Below, piece after piece: positions 1 through 12,193 of a stretch of 64,000 bases of DNA. The stretch is from contig JAVTVJ010000347.1 of assembly GCA_034509425.1 (NCBI GenBank), forward strand, positions 1,488,001-1,552,000. The letters are read 5' to 3'. How positions within the stretch are numbered: the first letter of the stretch is position 1; each line of letters starts with the position of its first letter. The stretch is from Eopsaltria australis (taxonomy: Eukaryota; Chordata; Aves; Passeriformes; Petroicidae). A model generated the notes under the pieces. That model saw only the letters and a program-made list of their open reading frames with translations. It did not search any database and was not told where the DNA came from. The position numbers were made by a program, and so were the translations under genes.

Positions 1-2553
1 GGCTGAGTTGTGCTGTCAGCTCTGCTCCAAGGCTTGCAAACTCTCTTCTCACCCTCAAGGACCTCTCTGTGCCCTAATGCCAGTGCTTACTGAGTTTCCA
101 AGGAAAGATTGAAACCAGAAAGAGGAATAGGCTTTGTTTGAGCTCAGGAGAAGAGCCTGGTGAGAATTTCAGGGAATGGATCAATGTGAGCGGCTTGACT
201 GGGCAAAACTGGGCAAGGAAGTGGGAGCAAATGTTGGAGTACAGGGGGAGGTCTGAGTCACCCACTGGGGCTGGGTGTCTTGCTGAACACAGTTCCTCAG
301 TCACCTCAGTGCAATCAAGCCCTGGGCATTTGTTCGTAACAATGTTGTTTTTACATTGATTCAGAAGTTTAAAAAAAAAACATTTATTTTCTATCTCTTT
401 TTTGAAAAGACTGCAGTTCCCACTGAAATTCAGTATGCTTTCACAGGTACCTCCAGTCTGCATAAGGAGTTGCACCCTTCCTAAAGGCATTACTGGTGTA
501 ATTAATCAATACATTCAGATTCGTGCATTTGAGGATATTTTTCAGAACTATTTATCATAGACAACCAAAGTTGGGCTTTGAGGGTGTGTGGTGTTTGGCT
601 GAGCATACACGAAGTGATCTGAGCAAACAAAACAGTCATGATCTAGAGCTGAGCCTGAGTTTTGTGAACATCTTTAGTTGACCATGGTGTATCTGCACAT
701 GGCCATGGCTGTGACACTTGAGCTCCACCAACAAATCAGAGCATGTTGACTTCAAACAAAAGGCTTTCCATTTCCAGAAAGAGTGCAGTAATGGTTGTGC
801 ATGGATTAGAAAAGATGGTTATAATTGCCTAAAGGTCTGTCTTTGCTGACAAAAGACCTTTCCCTGTTGTTGATTCTGAACCATGCACATGGAGCAAATA
901 AAAACAATTGTTTTTGTTCATTAGGCTGAGAACAAATCCCTTGAAATGTTTCCACTTTTTACTCCTAAAATGTTAAAACATTACTTCATGACCTGCTACT
1001 GCTGCATGAATTGATAGTATTGTCCTTAGTCACTCGTATAGACCAATTGATTATGAAGATACTTAAATATTTTTTCCCCAAGATTCGCTCATACCTGAAA
1101 GGATACATCTTGAGAGGCTGAAGGTACTTTAAAAAAATGTATTACTCTCTCTTTAAAGTGAGAAGACAGTAATCTGATTGGAAGGTCTTCAGTCAATATA
1201 AAAACATTTTGTAGTAATTACTTTCTATGCCATTTGAAAGGAAATAATCAGAAAGAACATGCTATTTTCAAGATATGAGGGAAATAATGTTGAGTATCTG
1301 AAAATTAAAAAGCGTAATAAACCAAAGTTTGATTTTTAAAACTGTGTGATTTGTATTATGTAAATTATAAATATGATCTGCATTATGCAAATACATAATG
1401 ATTTTTTATCCTGGCATTAGTTACTTTTAAAAGACTTCATTGTGTGCTAATGAATGCAAAATGAGAAGGACTACTTCCAAGACCAGCTTTTGTGCTACAC
1501 AACATCCAAGTATGCCATCAGTTGTCCTCTGATCTCAAAGACCAAGTAGCTAAAGGTTTTGTGGGTCTTGTCCTAACATAGAACCAGAGTTTCAGAACCA
1601 CGTGAGATGTTTGTCTTTGTCGGTTTTAGTACGCTGAGCTGTTGACTCAGTCCGCACAAGATGGTTATCTCTATACTGCCCAGCTCAAAGCATGATCAGT
1701 ATTTTCTGGAAATTAGAACTTAGTTTTGTCTTTTCAGAACAAATGTTTCTCCGTTATTGTTTCTGGTGTTTTTTCAACAGTGAATGATTCACTCCTGGGG
1801 AGATTATGATTTGATACAAGAGGAAGATTTTTCACAATGAGAACAATCAACCATTGAAATAATCTCCCCAGGGGTGCAAGTGGTAGATTCCCCAAGGTTG
1901 GACACTTTTAAGATTTACATGAAGAGTAAATTTGACTGACTAATTTCCTATTCTGTTTTTTCATTCTTACCTTGTGTTTTGTAGCTCCACCAGCACAGCA
2001 ATGCCCTTTCGTTCAAAACAAGTGTTACTTTGCAGTTGTTGTAAAAGCCCATCCAAGCCTGAAGGCAGCCAAATAAATCTGTGTGATTAAGTATTATACC
2101 AAGCACAGCCAAGAGGAAATCTTCCTGTTCTCAGACTTCCACTTCCCCCAATACCCTTCCCTTCCCATGCAGACACTTGCACTCTTGTTATCTCTCCCAT
2201 GGGATGGAATTCTCCTGGGATGTGGAGGTTTGGCTTTATATTATCCCTGAGGTTGACTGGCAAGGATGTGGAGGTGAACTATTCCAGTGTATGGTATAAC
2301 CCCCAAGTTAGGATACACACTTGAGAGACAGAAGATCAAAGTTCACATCTCTGAAAATGTAGCAGGATGTGAGTCATTATCTTTGAAAGCTGAGGCAAGT
2401 CTTTATGGAAGCAGTGACCTAACTCCACAAAACAGGACATGACTGAATCCCCATCAGCTGGTCTCCTTTCCTCTGCCTGGAGTTAAGCATGGAAAATCTA
2501 AAAAAGTGTAAAGTGCCAGCTTTTCCATGGTATTTCCTGTGGGTTATTTTAGG
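1..2553. other. KLHL31 upstream non-coding DNA
   Basis: AT-rich sequence with no open frame that resembles a known protein. The only structure I see is a degraded CR1-like piece around 1810-1925 and a 13-bp inverted repeat (1794-1806 against 1860-1872). A non-coding first exon of KLHL31 or a muscle enhancer could lie here, but nothing in the bases lets me place one. Confidence 0.5.
1810..1925 (+). repeat. Degraded CR1/L2-like LINE 3' fragment
   Basis: The stretch has the worn phrase order of a CR1/L2 LINE 3' end: a run resembling 'lagging-copy' text with CTCCCCAGGGG, then GTAGATTCCCCAAGGTTGGA and a lysine-rich tail region. It is strongly diverged and lacks the terminal tail repeat, so it would be an old insertion. 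The family assignment is tentative. Confidence 0.3.
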
Positions 2554-2808
2554 TCATAGAATAATAATAATCATAGAATGGGTTTTGATGGGACCTTCAA
2601 AAACTATCTAGTTCCAAACCCTCTGCCATGGGACATCTTTTGCTAGACAAAGTTGTTTAAAGTTCCATCCAACCTGGCCTTGAACACTTCCAGGGATGAG
2701 GCATCCACAACTTCTCTGTGCATCTTGTTCCAGTGCCTCATCACCCTCTTCATAAAAAGTGTCTTCCTTCAGTCCAGTCTAAACCTGTGCCACTCCCTAT
2801 CCATAAGG
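2554..2808 (-). repeat. CR1 LINE 3' fragment, minus orientation
   Basis: The block opens with TCATAGAAT...TCATAGAATGG, the reverse complement of the CR1 3' tail. It then carries typical CR1 phrases read on the opposite strand: CCATCCAACCTGGCCTTGAA, CACTTCCAGGGATGAGGCAT and CTCTGTGCATCTTGTTCCAG. CR1 is the dominant LINE of birds, and most copies are 5'-truncated like this one. A small ATA-rich expansion sits in the tail at 2560-2572. The open frame at 2653-2988 comes from this repeat and is not a gene. Confidence 0.9.
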
Positions 2809-5558
2809 CTTTCGCTCCCAGCTGGGAGCTGGGGAACCCAGTGGTTCACCCTGCACTTACCTGGAGCAATTATTACCTGCTGTAATTATCTTCACCTTCT
2901 CCTCCCTTTCCTCCCCTGTACCTGTGAGTTTGCAGGATCCAGGCTTGTCTTTCCGATTCCCAGAGGCCAGGCAGCCCAGGGAAGCTGAGCTCCCGTGGCT
3001 GGGCAGAGGCAGGGAGCAAGGCATGGAGAGGAGGGGTCATTTTAAAGAGCACTCGAGCACAGGCTCCGGTTGCTCTTGCTCACTGTGACAGCGAAGTGCC
3101 TCACTGAAAACCAGTGAGCTGGGACTTAACAAGTGGCCTCTGATCTTTCTCACTCTTTCCCCCCACAATTCCTCTCTTTTTGTGTTCGCATTTTCCAAGG
3201 AAGAGGCATTTTCACGGACAGCTGTGGGACAGTATCTTTCTGAGGAGGGTAAGAAGTTTTTAACTCCTCACTTTGGTAGTTTTTAGAAGGTTGCATTTTA
3301 AAGCAGGGGGGAGGCTGGTTAGTTGAATACATTGTTTTGGGACCCCAAGTGTCCTTTGGCATGACTGGTACTTAAGCTAAAATAAAGTAAGTGAAAGCAA
3401 ACAATTACAGAAAACCAAATCACTCAGGGTTTTCAAAGTTCAGTAACTTGGTTTTATTATAGGATTGTTTGATTTGTTTCAGTGGTTTGCGTGTCCTGTC
3501 ACTTGCAGTGCTTTTACACTAAGCTAGCTTGTGAAATTTCTGCTGATGAAAAAGTGTTTCTCAGTAAAAAACTTTGGGTAGTGAGCATTTTTGAACAGAG
3601 AGCTTAAAATGTATTTAAATGAGCTCTGCAATGATGCAATGAGGCAATAATGATTAAGTGCTACGTGTATTAAAAATTTTAAGTTACAAGTCACTAAAAA
3701 TACTTAAAACTACAGATACAGCTATCAAAAGAGTATGCCCTTGCCAACTTTAAAATTGTGACTATTAATGTGCAAAGCTATAACTATGTGTATAGCACAC
3801 AAAGTTATCCCAAAGTTTTGTTTTACTTTTTTCCATGCCAACAAATATATGCAACATTTGCAACATCAGAGGTTTTTTGCAACAAAGGTTGTGTTAAACA
3901 GCCAAGTATACTAAAACACCAACTATACCTTCAAGTGAACCTGTCTTAAAATGGCAAGCTGCTGGGAGGTTGCTATTCTGGGAGGTGACTCTGATAGGTC
4001 TCAACAGATGCAGCTCCTGGAATGCAGCCGGAGCGGGGGAGCCGGGCAGCAGCTGACCCCTGCGCTGGCACACTGGCATGTCAGGGATCACAGCTCACGT
4101 CAGCACGGGCTGACACTGACACTTGGGGCACACATGGCCCTCTCCCTCGCCTGCTCTGCACGTGGTCACCCAGCAGCAGCAGCAAAAAACTGCTGGTGCT
4201 CACAGGCAGCAACCATTCCTTTCTATAATTAAATTACCATTTTGTTATATGCTGTGTGCTTAAGGAAGAAATGATGTGCTGAGATTCTAGATTGAAATAT
4301 TACTGAAGTCTTTTTATTTAGTTATCTACAAGAAACCAGGCATTTGATTTATCATTAATTAGCATTTTTTCATGTTCAAGTTTTCATGACTGCAAGGATC
4401 ACAAAGAAAATTAGCATGTGTAAATTGTTTTAAAATCAATGGATATCCTGGAGATAAATGCTATGTTTGAATCTATTTGAATGCTGATCTCCACAATTCT
4501 GTTTAAATTGTGTGATTGAAGATCAGTGCTTTCCTTCAAGTATATTTGCACATGCATATATTTGTTTGAAGTAACTCCTTTGTTACAAAGGGTTGTCTCA
4601 CATCACATTTGACAAAAAAGTGGCTCTTCATTTCATTGAGAGCTCACCTAGAGCTGATACATATAATTTAAATATGTGTTCTAAATAACTATGGGACAGA
4701 TTATTACCTTCACATATGCAGAACTTGTTTAAAATTACACATCCTGATAGAATTTGTGTGACATTTTTTCAAATAGAAGTTAGACAACTCCCTAAATCTC
4801 CACAAAATCCTAAAAGGAGGATTATAGATTTCAAATTACTGATACTGAAAAGCAATCAAAGTATGCTATGAGAAGAAAGTATTTGCACATCTGACATGAG
4901 AAATAGAAAATTATCAGTCTGTAAAATCAAAAGTTATAAAAACCTGGAAGCAGTTTGGAGCAGAACCTAAATCTAAAATCAATATGACATCATAATAAAA
5001 TTCTCTCTCTCTTTATGTCTCATCTCGCTTTTGTTTCTTTAAGAATTTTTCCCAGTCTTAATATTTCCTGGTCACATTCTGAACTCATCTGTAAGTCTGT
5101 GGCAGCCCTGGAGTAAGGATGAACGAAGTTGGGGGCCTATATTTTTCCTGTGCTTCAGGCTAATGAATTCAGGTCTAGAACCTGTCTGATTTAAATAAAT
5201 ATATATAAATTTTTACACTCTGGCAAACCTGTTTAGAGCGTTTAAATTTCTGAATGTGGTGATAATAGGTGAATGTTAATTTATGATCTTTTTATTTTAA
5301 ACAAAAAGGAATTACTGAATCATTTGTAGGTGTATTCTTCACAATTGGAGTATTGATTGTTATTAATAAGCAGCCATGCTGCAACCTAGAACTGTAAGGA
5401 AGCTGTAAGGAAGACAGTTTATCCTGTGTGTTTGGTTTTGTGGCATTGTATGTATTGACAAAGGTTAGATTTGTTGTATAATCATATAGCTCTTAAATTT
5501 CACAACTGTGGTGTTTAATTTTATTTTTAGCAAGTGCTTGGCTGTAATATTTCATTGC
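2809..5558. other. Upstream/5' intronic region of KLHL31
   Basis: No coding sequence is recognised. Because KLHL31's ATG exon begins at a splice acceptor, a non-coding exon and promoter should lie in this stretch or further upstream. Two local rises in GC stand out: about 2930-3130 and about 4010-4190. The second holds several CpGs and a CACGTCAG motif. Either could be a promoter, but neither has a decisive signal. The rest is AT-rich and featureless. Confidence 0.4.
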
Positions 5559-5562
5559 AGTC
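5559..5562 (+). other. KLHL31: Splice acceptor just upstream of the KLHL31 ATG
   Basis: A T-rich tract followed by TTGCAG ends at 5560, two bases before the ATG. A gene whose coding exon opens this close to an acceptor normally has a separate non-coding first exon. An alternative AG lies at 5529-5530 (TTATTTTTAG). The ATG context is strong, with G at -3 and G at +4. Confidence 0.7.
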
Positions 5563-6734
5563 ATGGCCCCTAAGAAGAAGAATGTGAAAAAGAACAAAGC
5601 AGATATCAACGAAACAACTATCATTGTGGAGGATGGCCCCCTCAGTAAACTAAATGGCTTGAGTGGACTCCTGGAAGGAGGAAATGGTTTCAGCTGCATC
5701 TCATCTGAGGTTTCTGACCCATCATACTGCCCAAACCTCTTGGAAGGTCTAAGCAAAATGAGACAAGAAAATTTCCTTTGTGACTTGACTATCAGTACCA
5801 AAACCAAATCCTTCAGTGTTCATAAGGTAGTGATGGCTTCAAGCAGTGAATACTTTCACAACATCTTAAAGAAAGATCCATCCACTCACAGAGTGGACCT
5901 CAATGATGTGTCCCCAGTGGGTCTTGCTACTGTTATCACCTATGCTTACACTGGAAAACTTACTCTCTCACTTTACACAATAGGTAGTATTATTTCCACA
6001 GCAATTTATCTACAGATTCACACCCTTACAAAGATGTGCTGTGATTTTCTAGTTCAAGAAATCAGTGTTGAGAACTGTATGTATATTGCCAATATTGCAG
6101 AAACATATGGACTAAAAGCAACCAAGGAAGCAGCGCACAAATTTATTAAAGACAACTTCATTGAATTTTCAGAAACTGATCAGTTCCTAAAACTTACTTT
6201 TGATCAGATTAATGAACTTCTTGCAGATGATGACTTACAGTTGCCTTCTGAAATTGTTGCATTCCAGATTGCAATAAAATGGCTGGAATTTGACCAAAAA
6301 AGAGTAAAGTTTGCTGCCAGTCTCTTAAGTAACATCCGTTTTGGTACCATCTCAGCCCAAGACCTTGTTAATTATGTTCAAACTGTGCCAAGAATGATGC
6401 AAGATGCAGACTGCCATAAGCTCCTGGTGGATGCCATGAACTATCACTTGCTTCCCTATCACCAGAATACACTTCAGTCTAGAAGAACAAGGATCCGTGG
6501 AGGTTTCAGAGTCTTAGTTACTGTTGGGGGACGCCCTGCTTTAACAGAAAAGTCTCTCAGCAGAGACATCTTATACAGAGATCCTGAAAACGGATGGAAG
6601 AAGCTAAGTGAAATGCCTGCTAAAAGTTTTAATCAGTGTGTCACAGTGATGGATGGATTTCTCTATGTGGCTGGTGGGGAAGACCAGAATGATGCCAGGA
6701 ACCAAGCCAAGCATGCAGTCAGCAATTTCTGCAG
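5563..6734 (+). CDS. KLHL31: KLHL31 coding exon A (BTB, BACK, first two Kelch repeats)
   Basis: It starts at the ATG at 5563 and ends ...TTCTGCAG followed by the donor GTAACT at 6735. It codes for residues 1-390 plus two bases of Arg391. It holds the BTB dimer and cullin-binding region ([11 protein letters not shown] onward), the BACK domain and Kelch repeats 1-2. If the donor is ignored the frame stops one codon later, so a conceptual translation without splicing would be truncated. Codon use is AT-rich, about 35% GC in the line sampled at 6001-6060. Confidence 0.96.
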
Positions 6735-9281
6735 GTAACTGCTGTTTCTTTAAAAGTGATAAGAGGTATCTATTCCACAGAAGGCAGGTAGATAGACTAA
6801 GCTGGTTTGTGTCATGCAACACGAACCACTTGGATAAAGAGGAAGGGGACAATGTAGGGGAGGTATAGATGCTATTGGATATTAAACTTTGAATGAACAG
6901 AAATATGCAACTGGAGTTATGCAAAAAATTTCACCATGGTTACACATGCACACTGAGAATTGATGAAAAACCGAGAAAACTTATTCCAAGTTCAAGAAAT
7001 AGATAGGAACATAAATAGGAATCATGGGATGTTCTAAGGAGACTGCTTGAATTTTCGAAAGCTTTTGATGCCTCACAGAAAGTTCGGAAAAACACCTTTT
7101 AGGTGTTATAGACTCCACTTTCTATACACCATTCACCGTATTTTCAACAGCTTTTGTCTTGCATTTCATATCCTTTATTTTTTTTTTTTTTTGTTATCAA
7201 GAGTTTAGAAACAATGGCCCCATTGCTTGAAGGCTGTCTTTTACGGTGTACCCCAAATAATACCTCACTTCTGAAATATTGCAGTTCCTATTTATAGTCA
7301 TCCGAGACTGCCCTGGTGACAGCAAGGTCAGAAGAATGCATACACTAACATGCAATGTCACATGGGCAGCAGTAGTTTTTAAATAGTTTGGCCTAAAAGC
7401 TGGCAGTGCACTGCAGCTTGAAGCAAGGGCTGTGGGTGGGAAAACTTTTATCTAGCTTTTATCTGCTAACAGACTATGGACATGCAATGGCATTACACAG
7501 CCACAGTCCTACCAGTGCTTCCTTTTCTACTCCCAGAAGGAACAGTCATCTTCTCCTGAGGACATCAACCAGTACACAAAGTTAATGAATGAGGAACATT
7601 CTCTAGATCAATTTTATTGTGTAATCTACTTTGTCAGAAAAATATCACACATAGAAGAGATCATGCTGTTGCTCTCTTGACCTTCTGCCATTAAGCTGTG
7701 CCTCACGTTGTCACAAGGAGCTGTATGCTCAGTGCACACCTTGGTTGTGGAGAGGAGGTGGGGGAACCTTCATTGTGCCCTTAACATTGAGTATGTCAAG
7801 TCACATCAGTATGTCTGTGGACTTGCAGATGATAATGCTGAATGACAGATAATAATTAGTATTTGTTTTCCCGTAGTCTTTTTCTCATGTGGTTCTCTGG
7901 TCCCCTTAACATGCAACAGAAGTGTGTGGGTCTACTAATCCACCTCACTTAGCATCTTCAGGAGTCATAATTTGCCATTTCCTATTTCAAAGTTGTTCAT
8001 TTAAATGTCAAGGACAAAGAATGTTATTTCAGATAGGAACTGAAAAGCTTAGAAAGCACAGATGCTCTTTCCACATAAAACTTACTCCATGGGAGTGGCA
8101 AGGAAAGCATATTCACCATTTAGAAAGCAGTGAGAAGATGCAAATATAAATCACCACCTAAAGTTTTTGAAAACTCTTTGAGTAAATTTAGACATCTTTG
8201 CTGTGGGTGTAAACTGCAAAAAAACTTGTGAAATTTCTATTGCATCTTGTAAGTATCTCTTCCCAGTATTCTAATGAGATTATTGTAACAAATCAAATTA
8301 CAGAAGAATAAGATTTACTTCATTAAAATAAGACCAAGTTTGAATGATACAAATATATTTTTTGTCCAGTCAAAACCTAAATCTGTTTGGAAATTTAATC
8401 AGGAATACCAGTTTCATTATGCTTTTAATAGGCCAAATAACTAACTAAAATTCTGGCGACTTTGCTCTTGCAGCAGTGGCATAAGCGTCCTGTATAATTT
8501 AGCAGGGCAGTATGTAAGACTGTTACCTTCTATTTTTAATCCTTTCAGATACGACCCTCGTTTCAACAGCTGGATTCACCTGGCAAACATGAATCAGCGG
8601 CGCACCCACTTCAGCCTGAACGTGTTCAATGGCCTCCTCTTCGCAGTTGGCGGCCGCAACTCCGAGGGCTGCCTCTCCTCCGTCGAGTGCTACGTGCCTG
8701 CAACCAACCAGTGGCAGATGAAGGCCCCGCTGGAGGTGGCCCGATGCTGCCACGCCAGCGCAGTGGTGGATGGCCAGATCCTGGTCACAGGAGGTTACAT
8801 CAATAACGCTTACTCTCGCTCGGTGTGCATGTACGACCCCAGCAAGGATAGCTGGCAGGATAAGGCCAGCCTCAGCACCCCACGGGGCTGGCACTGCGCC
8901 GTGTCCCTTCTGGAGAGGGTGTATGTCATGGGTGGCTCTCAGCTGGGGGGGCGGGCGGAAAGGGTCGATGTTCTCCCTGTGGAGCGTTACAGCCCATACA
9001 CGGGGCAATGGAATTACGTGGCACCACTTCAGACTGGAGTTAGCACAGCTGGCGCCTCCACCCTGAATGGGAAAATTTACTTAGTGGGTGGCTGGAATGA
9101 AATAGAGAAAAAGTACAAGAAATGCATTCAGTGCTACAACCCAGATCTCAATGAATGGACAGAGGAAGATGAGCTGCCTGAGGCCACTGTGGGTGTATCC
9201 TGTTGTACTATATCCATGCCTAACACCAAGACGAGGGAGTCCAGGGCCAGCTCAGTCTCTTCCGTCCCAGTCAGTATCTAA
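5563..9281 (+). CDS. KLHL31: KLHL31, kelch-like protein 31 (coding span, two coding exons)
   Basis: The coding exons are 5563-6734 and 8549-9281. They join in frame across a phase-2 junction (AG|A, Arg391) to give 634 residues, the length of human KLHL31. The order is a basic N-terminus (MAPKKK), a BTB/POZ domain at about residues 66-172, a BACK domain at about 175-275, and six Kelch repeats from about 316 to 615, marked by six GG doublets (VGGRP, AGGED, VGGRN, TGGYI, MGGSQ, VGGWN). The C-terminus ends in a serine-rich tail closing SVPVSI. BTB-BACK-Kelch proteins typically act as substrate adaptors for cullin-3 ubiquitin ligases. KLHL31 is known from vertebrate heart and skeletal muscle and is reported to matter for sarcomere integrity and to damp MAPK signalling. 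Close identity over the whole length makes the call secure. Exon 2 has unusual base composition (see findings). Confidence 0.97.
6735..8548 (+). other. KLHL31: KLHL31 intron between the coding exons
   Basis: This 1,814-bp GT-AG intron has donor GTAACT and acceptor TTTTTAATCCTTTCAG. A T-run lies at about 7178-7192. I see no repeats with recognisable family features, no nested gene and no structured RNA. Confidence 0.9.
8549..9281 (+). CDS. KLHL31: KLHL31 coding exon B (Kelch repeats 3-6 and C-terminus)
   Basis: It begins ATACGACCCTCG after the acceptor ending at 8548 and completes Arg391, then reads [16 protein letters not shown]. It runs to the TAA at 9279-9281. It contains the last four Kelch blades (VGGRN, TGGYI, MGGSQ, VGGWN) and the serine-rich C-terminus. 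The first 400 bases or so are strongly GC-rich with many CpGs, while the end returns to about 38% GC. The long open frame on the opposite strand (8523-9008) is a by-product of this composition. Confidence 0.96.
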
Positions 9282-11835
9282 AGACAGGTCTAACCAGCAA
9301 TAAGTAAAAATGTTTACCAGCACAGCGGTATAATTAACCCTTTAAGTAGAATTTTTGTGCTTATATGAAAAAAAAAAATCATTGGCTTTGCAAATGTACT
9401 TTTTAACAGTGCAAACTGGCCAGTTCTCATGAACTTTAGTACAGGTGGCATGAAACAGCACATTAGAGATAAGATCAATTTTCTTTGGAGGAAAAGCAAG
9501 TTAACCCATAACCACAGAATTTCATTCTCTTCATGACTTTGCCACTGACTTACTATACTATCTGTAGCAAATAATTTCATTTCTTTATGCCTTGGTTTCC
9601 TTACCTGTAAAATTGAGATAAACTTGCTTCAGAAGATTGTTATGAGGCTTTTTAATACTAAGTTCTAAACACTTTCAGAACCCAAAATGTAAGTCAAATA
9701 TGACTAGTAATAAATCTCAGTATAGATCAGAAATGTGCTATGTCGTCATAAAATTAATCAGTTTTGTTCTTTTTCAAAGCATCTTCTGTTTTCACAAACA
9801 GAAGGAAAAAAAATAGGAAAACCAAAAATACTACATATAGCATTTGCATACTTTCCTTTTGGGGTAGTGGTATTCACAGAAACATCTCAAAGCATTTTCT
9901 CCTTCAGAAGGCTGAAAGAGTTCCTCATCTTCTGCCACGAAACACTTAAATTCCTATATCAAATGCTGTGACATGGCTTTCAATATCTGAATCCACAAAA
10001 TATTTTAGCTCCCATAAGCACTATGGGCCAGCCCCAAGGGGCTACTTTGGGTGCCAGATGGCTCTCCTGACCTCTGGGTACACCAAGGAGCACCACCTCA
10101 TCCTCCTCCTCATGCCAGGGAGACACCCCTCTCATTCCAGGTGGAAAAACCTGGAAGCTGAGTTCATGCTAGGAGACACCAAGGGCTAATGGCATCTGAA
10201 CATGGGGAAGATGCACAGAACAAACTCCCTTACATTACTCTGGCAAATAACCAGTGGAGTGAGGAACAAAGATGGAATAAAGACTTCAGGATCTGCCCTT
10301 TAGAATTTGTGTGGAAAACAATGGAAATCATGGGGAAACTCCCTTTGTAGAAACAAAGAGATACCGTAACACCTTTCTTGCCAGGGGTAGGCACAACAAC
10401 ACCCAAAGTAACCTTCTCCTGGACATATCGTTATGCATCTCCTTCTGAAGCCTTCTTTATAGCCCTTTTTATGGAGATGTCATTCATATTATTCCAAAGG
10501 CTAGACTAACACTCTTTGTGTTGAAGTTTTCCCAGTGAATAGAGTGGAGTCTTCACTCAACTTAGTTTACCTTCCAAGAACTTTTATTCCTGATTTCAGC
10601 ATGGAAGTGGGGGAATTAAGCATGAAACCTTATCCTATTCCCATAGCCAGAAGGATATGCAGCCTGTCATGTCCCATGAGGATTTGATACCAAAGGGCTG
10701 CTGTCAGCACAAAATGCCTACATCCTTCTTTTGGGGAGGAAAGGGGGAATACTTAATATAACCAGAAGGGCACTCACCTTAACCAGTTCATGGAGGCTTC
10801 ACATTCAGTTTCCTCAGATTATCATTGACACCTCCAAGGCTTCAGTGCCAATGAGAAGCCATGCTCTTAGCAATGCAGACAAATTTTTATCTCATTTGCA
10901 AAAAGGAAACACTATAAAATTGTCCGTCAGTGCAGATATTGTCAAGGCAAGCATTTTCCAGACCCAAGCTCTTTGTGGCTTTGTTAAACCTGCATATTGA
11001 GGATCCACATGAGTGTGACATGGTTTCAGAGATGAAGTCATTCACTCTGTCAGTTGGGATTAAACTCCATGGTACTTGGTCCTGTTTTCCAGTTCTAACT
11101 TGGAGTTCATGTTTGCATCCTGACTACACAATTTTGAATTTCAAATTGTATTTTTGAGTGCTGCATGTTATTAGAATATACTGCCACCAAAGACTTGTGG
11201 TCAGAGTAGCACTGTCCTATAATTTTGATTCATTTAATTGGCATATAGTTGTCCTCTGCTCTATGTAATTCAAATAATAACAGATGTGGAACAGAGTAAC
11301 ATTACTTAGTTTTAAGTATGAAAATTCTGTTCTTGCCCATTCCAGTCACCAAAAGCTTTTCCTGAAGGACAGAAAAAATAGTCTTTTCCCAAGTCATGAC
11401 AACGTGTTCCATATGAATGCATTTAGGAAGCTCTTTAGAAATAACCACCTGTTCCAATATTTTTTGTAAGTTTTTTTTATCCATCCAGTCCAATGAAGAC
11501 ACCTGTACACATTCAATTATAACTGTATACATGGTGTAGTTATTTTGTTTTTATAAGGTATCCATAAGTTGTATTTATGAATTGAAAAAACAACTATTAT
11601 GGCCTCAAACAGACATTGGATGGAATTGTCATATGCAAGTGTCTTTTTATCCCTTTAGGAATTCAGTTCCAAAGTGCCCTGAATAATCAGACATTGCTGC
11701 ATGCTTTCCTGTTTATGAGCTAGCACTTCATGTACATCAACAGCCATCTTGTTTTTGAGTAGTAAATTATTTATGAATGATGGGCTAAGTGCAATGAAAC
11801 TTCTCTCTTACTACTTAAAGGGTTAAAATCTTTGG
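9282..11835 (+). other. KLHL31: Probable KLHL31 3' UTR and downstream DNA
   Basis: No open frame in this stretch resembles a protein. An AATAAA hexamer at 9709-9714 is the first candidate polyadenylation signal. Others lie at 13262-13267 and 14088-14093, so the 3' UTR could be about 0.4 kb or several kilobases. The sequence alone cannot decide which is used. Confidence 0.45.
9709..9714 (+). terminator. Candidate polyadenylation signal for KLHL31
   Basis: AATAAA lies 428 bases after the KLHL31 stop codon and is the first canonical hexamer there. A downstream GT/T-rich element is weak, so a longer 3' UTR ending at a later hexamer is equally possible. Confidence 0.35.
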
Positions 11836-12193
11836 GGGCCAAATCCTTTTCATCTTACTCACAAAGAAGGTTCCATTGACTTCAGTGGGACTACTGAATA
11901 AGATGTACAGGATTTTGAACTCTTGGCCAAATTCTGGCAGAACAGTAGATAAAACCGTCATACCCAGAAGGAAGACTGCTCCTCTGCCTCCAGTGCCCTT
12001 GGCCATGACAAATCCATGAAGACATGTCCTAGGACAGGAGCCAAATACCACTGGCCATGTGTTCCTTCTGTAGCACAAGTTAGGTACATACTTCAGGCCA
12101 AAAATGTTAGGTAGATTAGCAAATGGTATTGTTACCAATATAACACTTTAGGCTGTTTAGGCTTCAACTGCATATTGAGCCAGGATTTGGCCC
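11836..12193. mobile_element. Old non-autonomous element with 12-bp inverted termini
   Basis: GGGCCAAATCCT at 11836-11847 is matched exactly by its reverse complement AGGATTTGGCCC at 12182-12193, 358 bp from end to end. The interior includes CCATTGACTTCAGTGGGACT. As I recall, close variants of this phrase are scattered in reptile and bird genomes. There is no open reading frame and no clear target duplication. The flanks TTAAAATC and TTAATATG share 6 of 8 bases but are not immediately adjacent on the left. It is most likely an ancient MITE-like DNA element; the family is not assigned. Confidence 0.5.

Noticed and set aside
8523..9008. A 161-codon frame antisense to KLHL31 exon 2
   Set aside because: It mirrors the GC-rich patch of a well-conserved coding exon and shows no protein family features.
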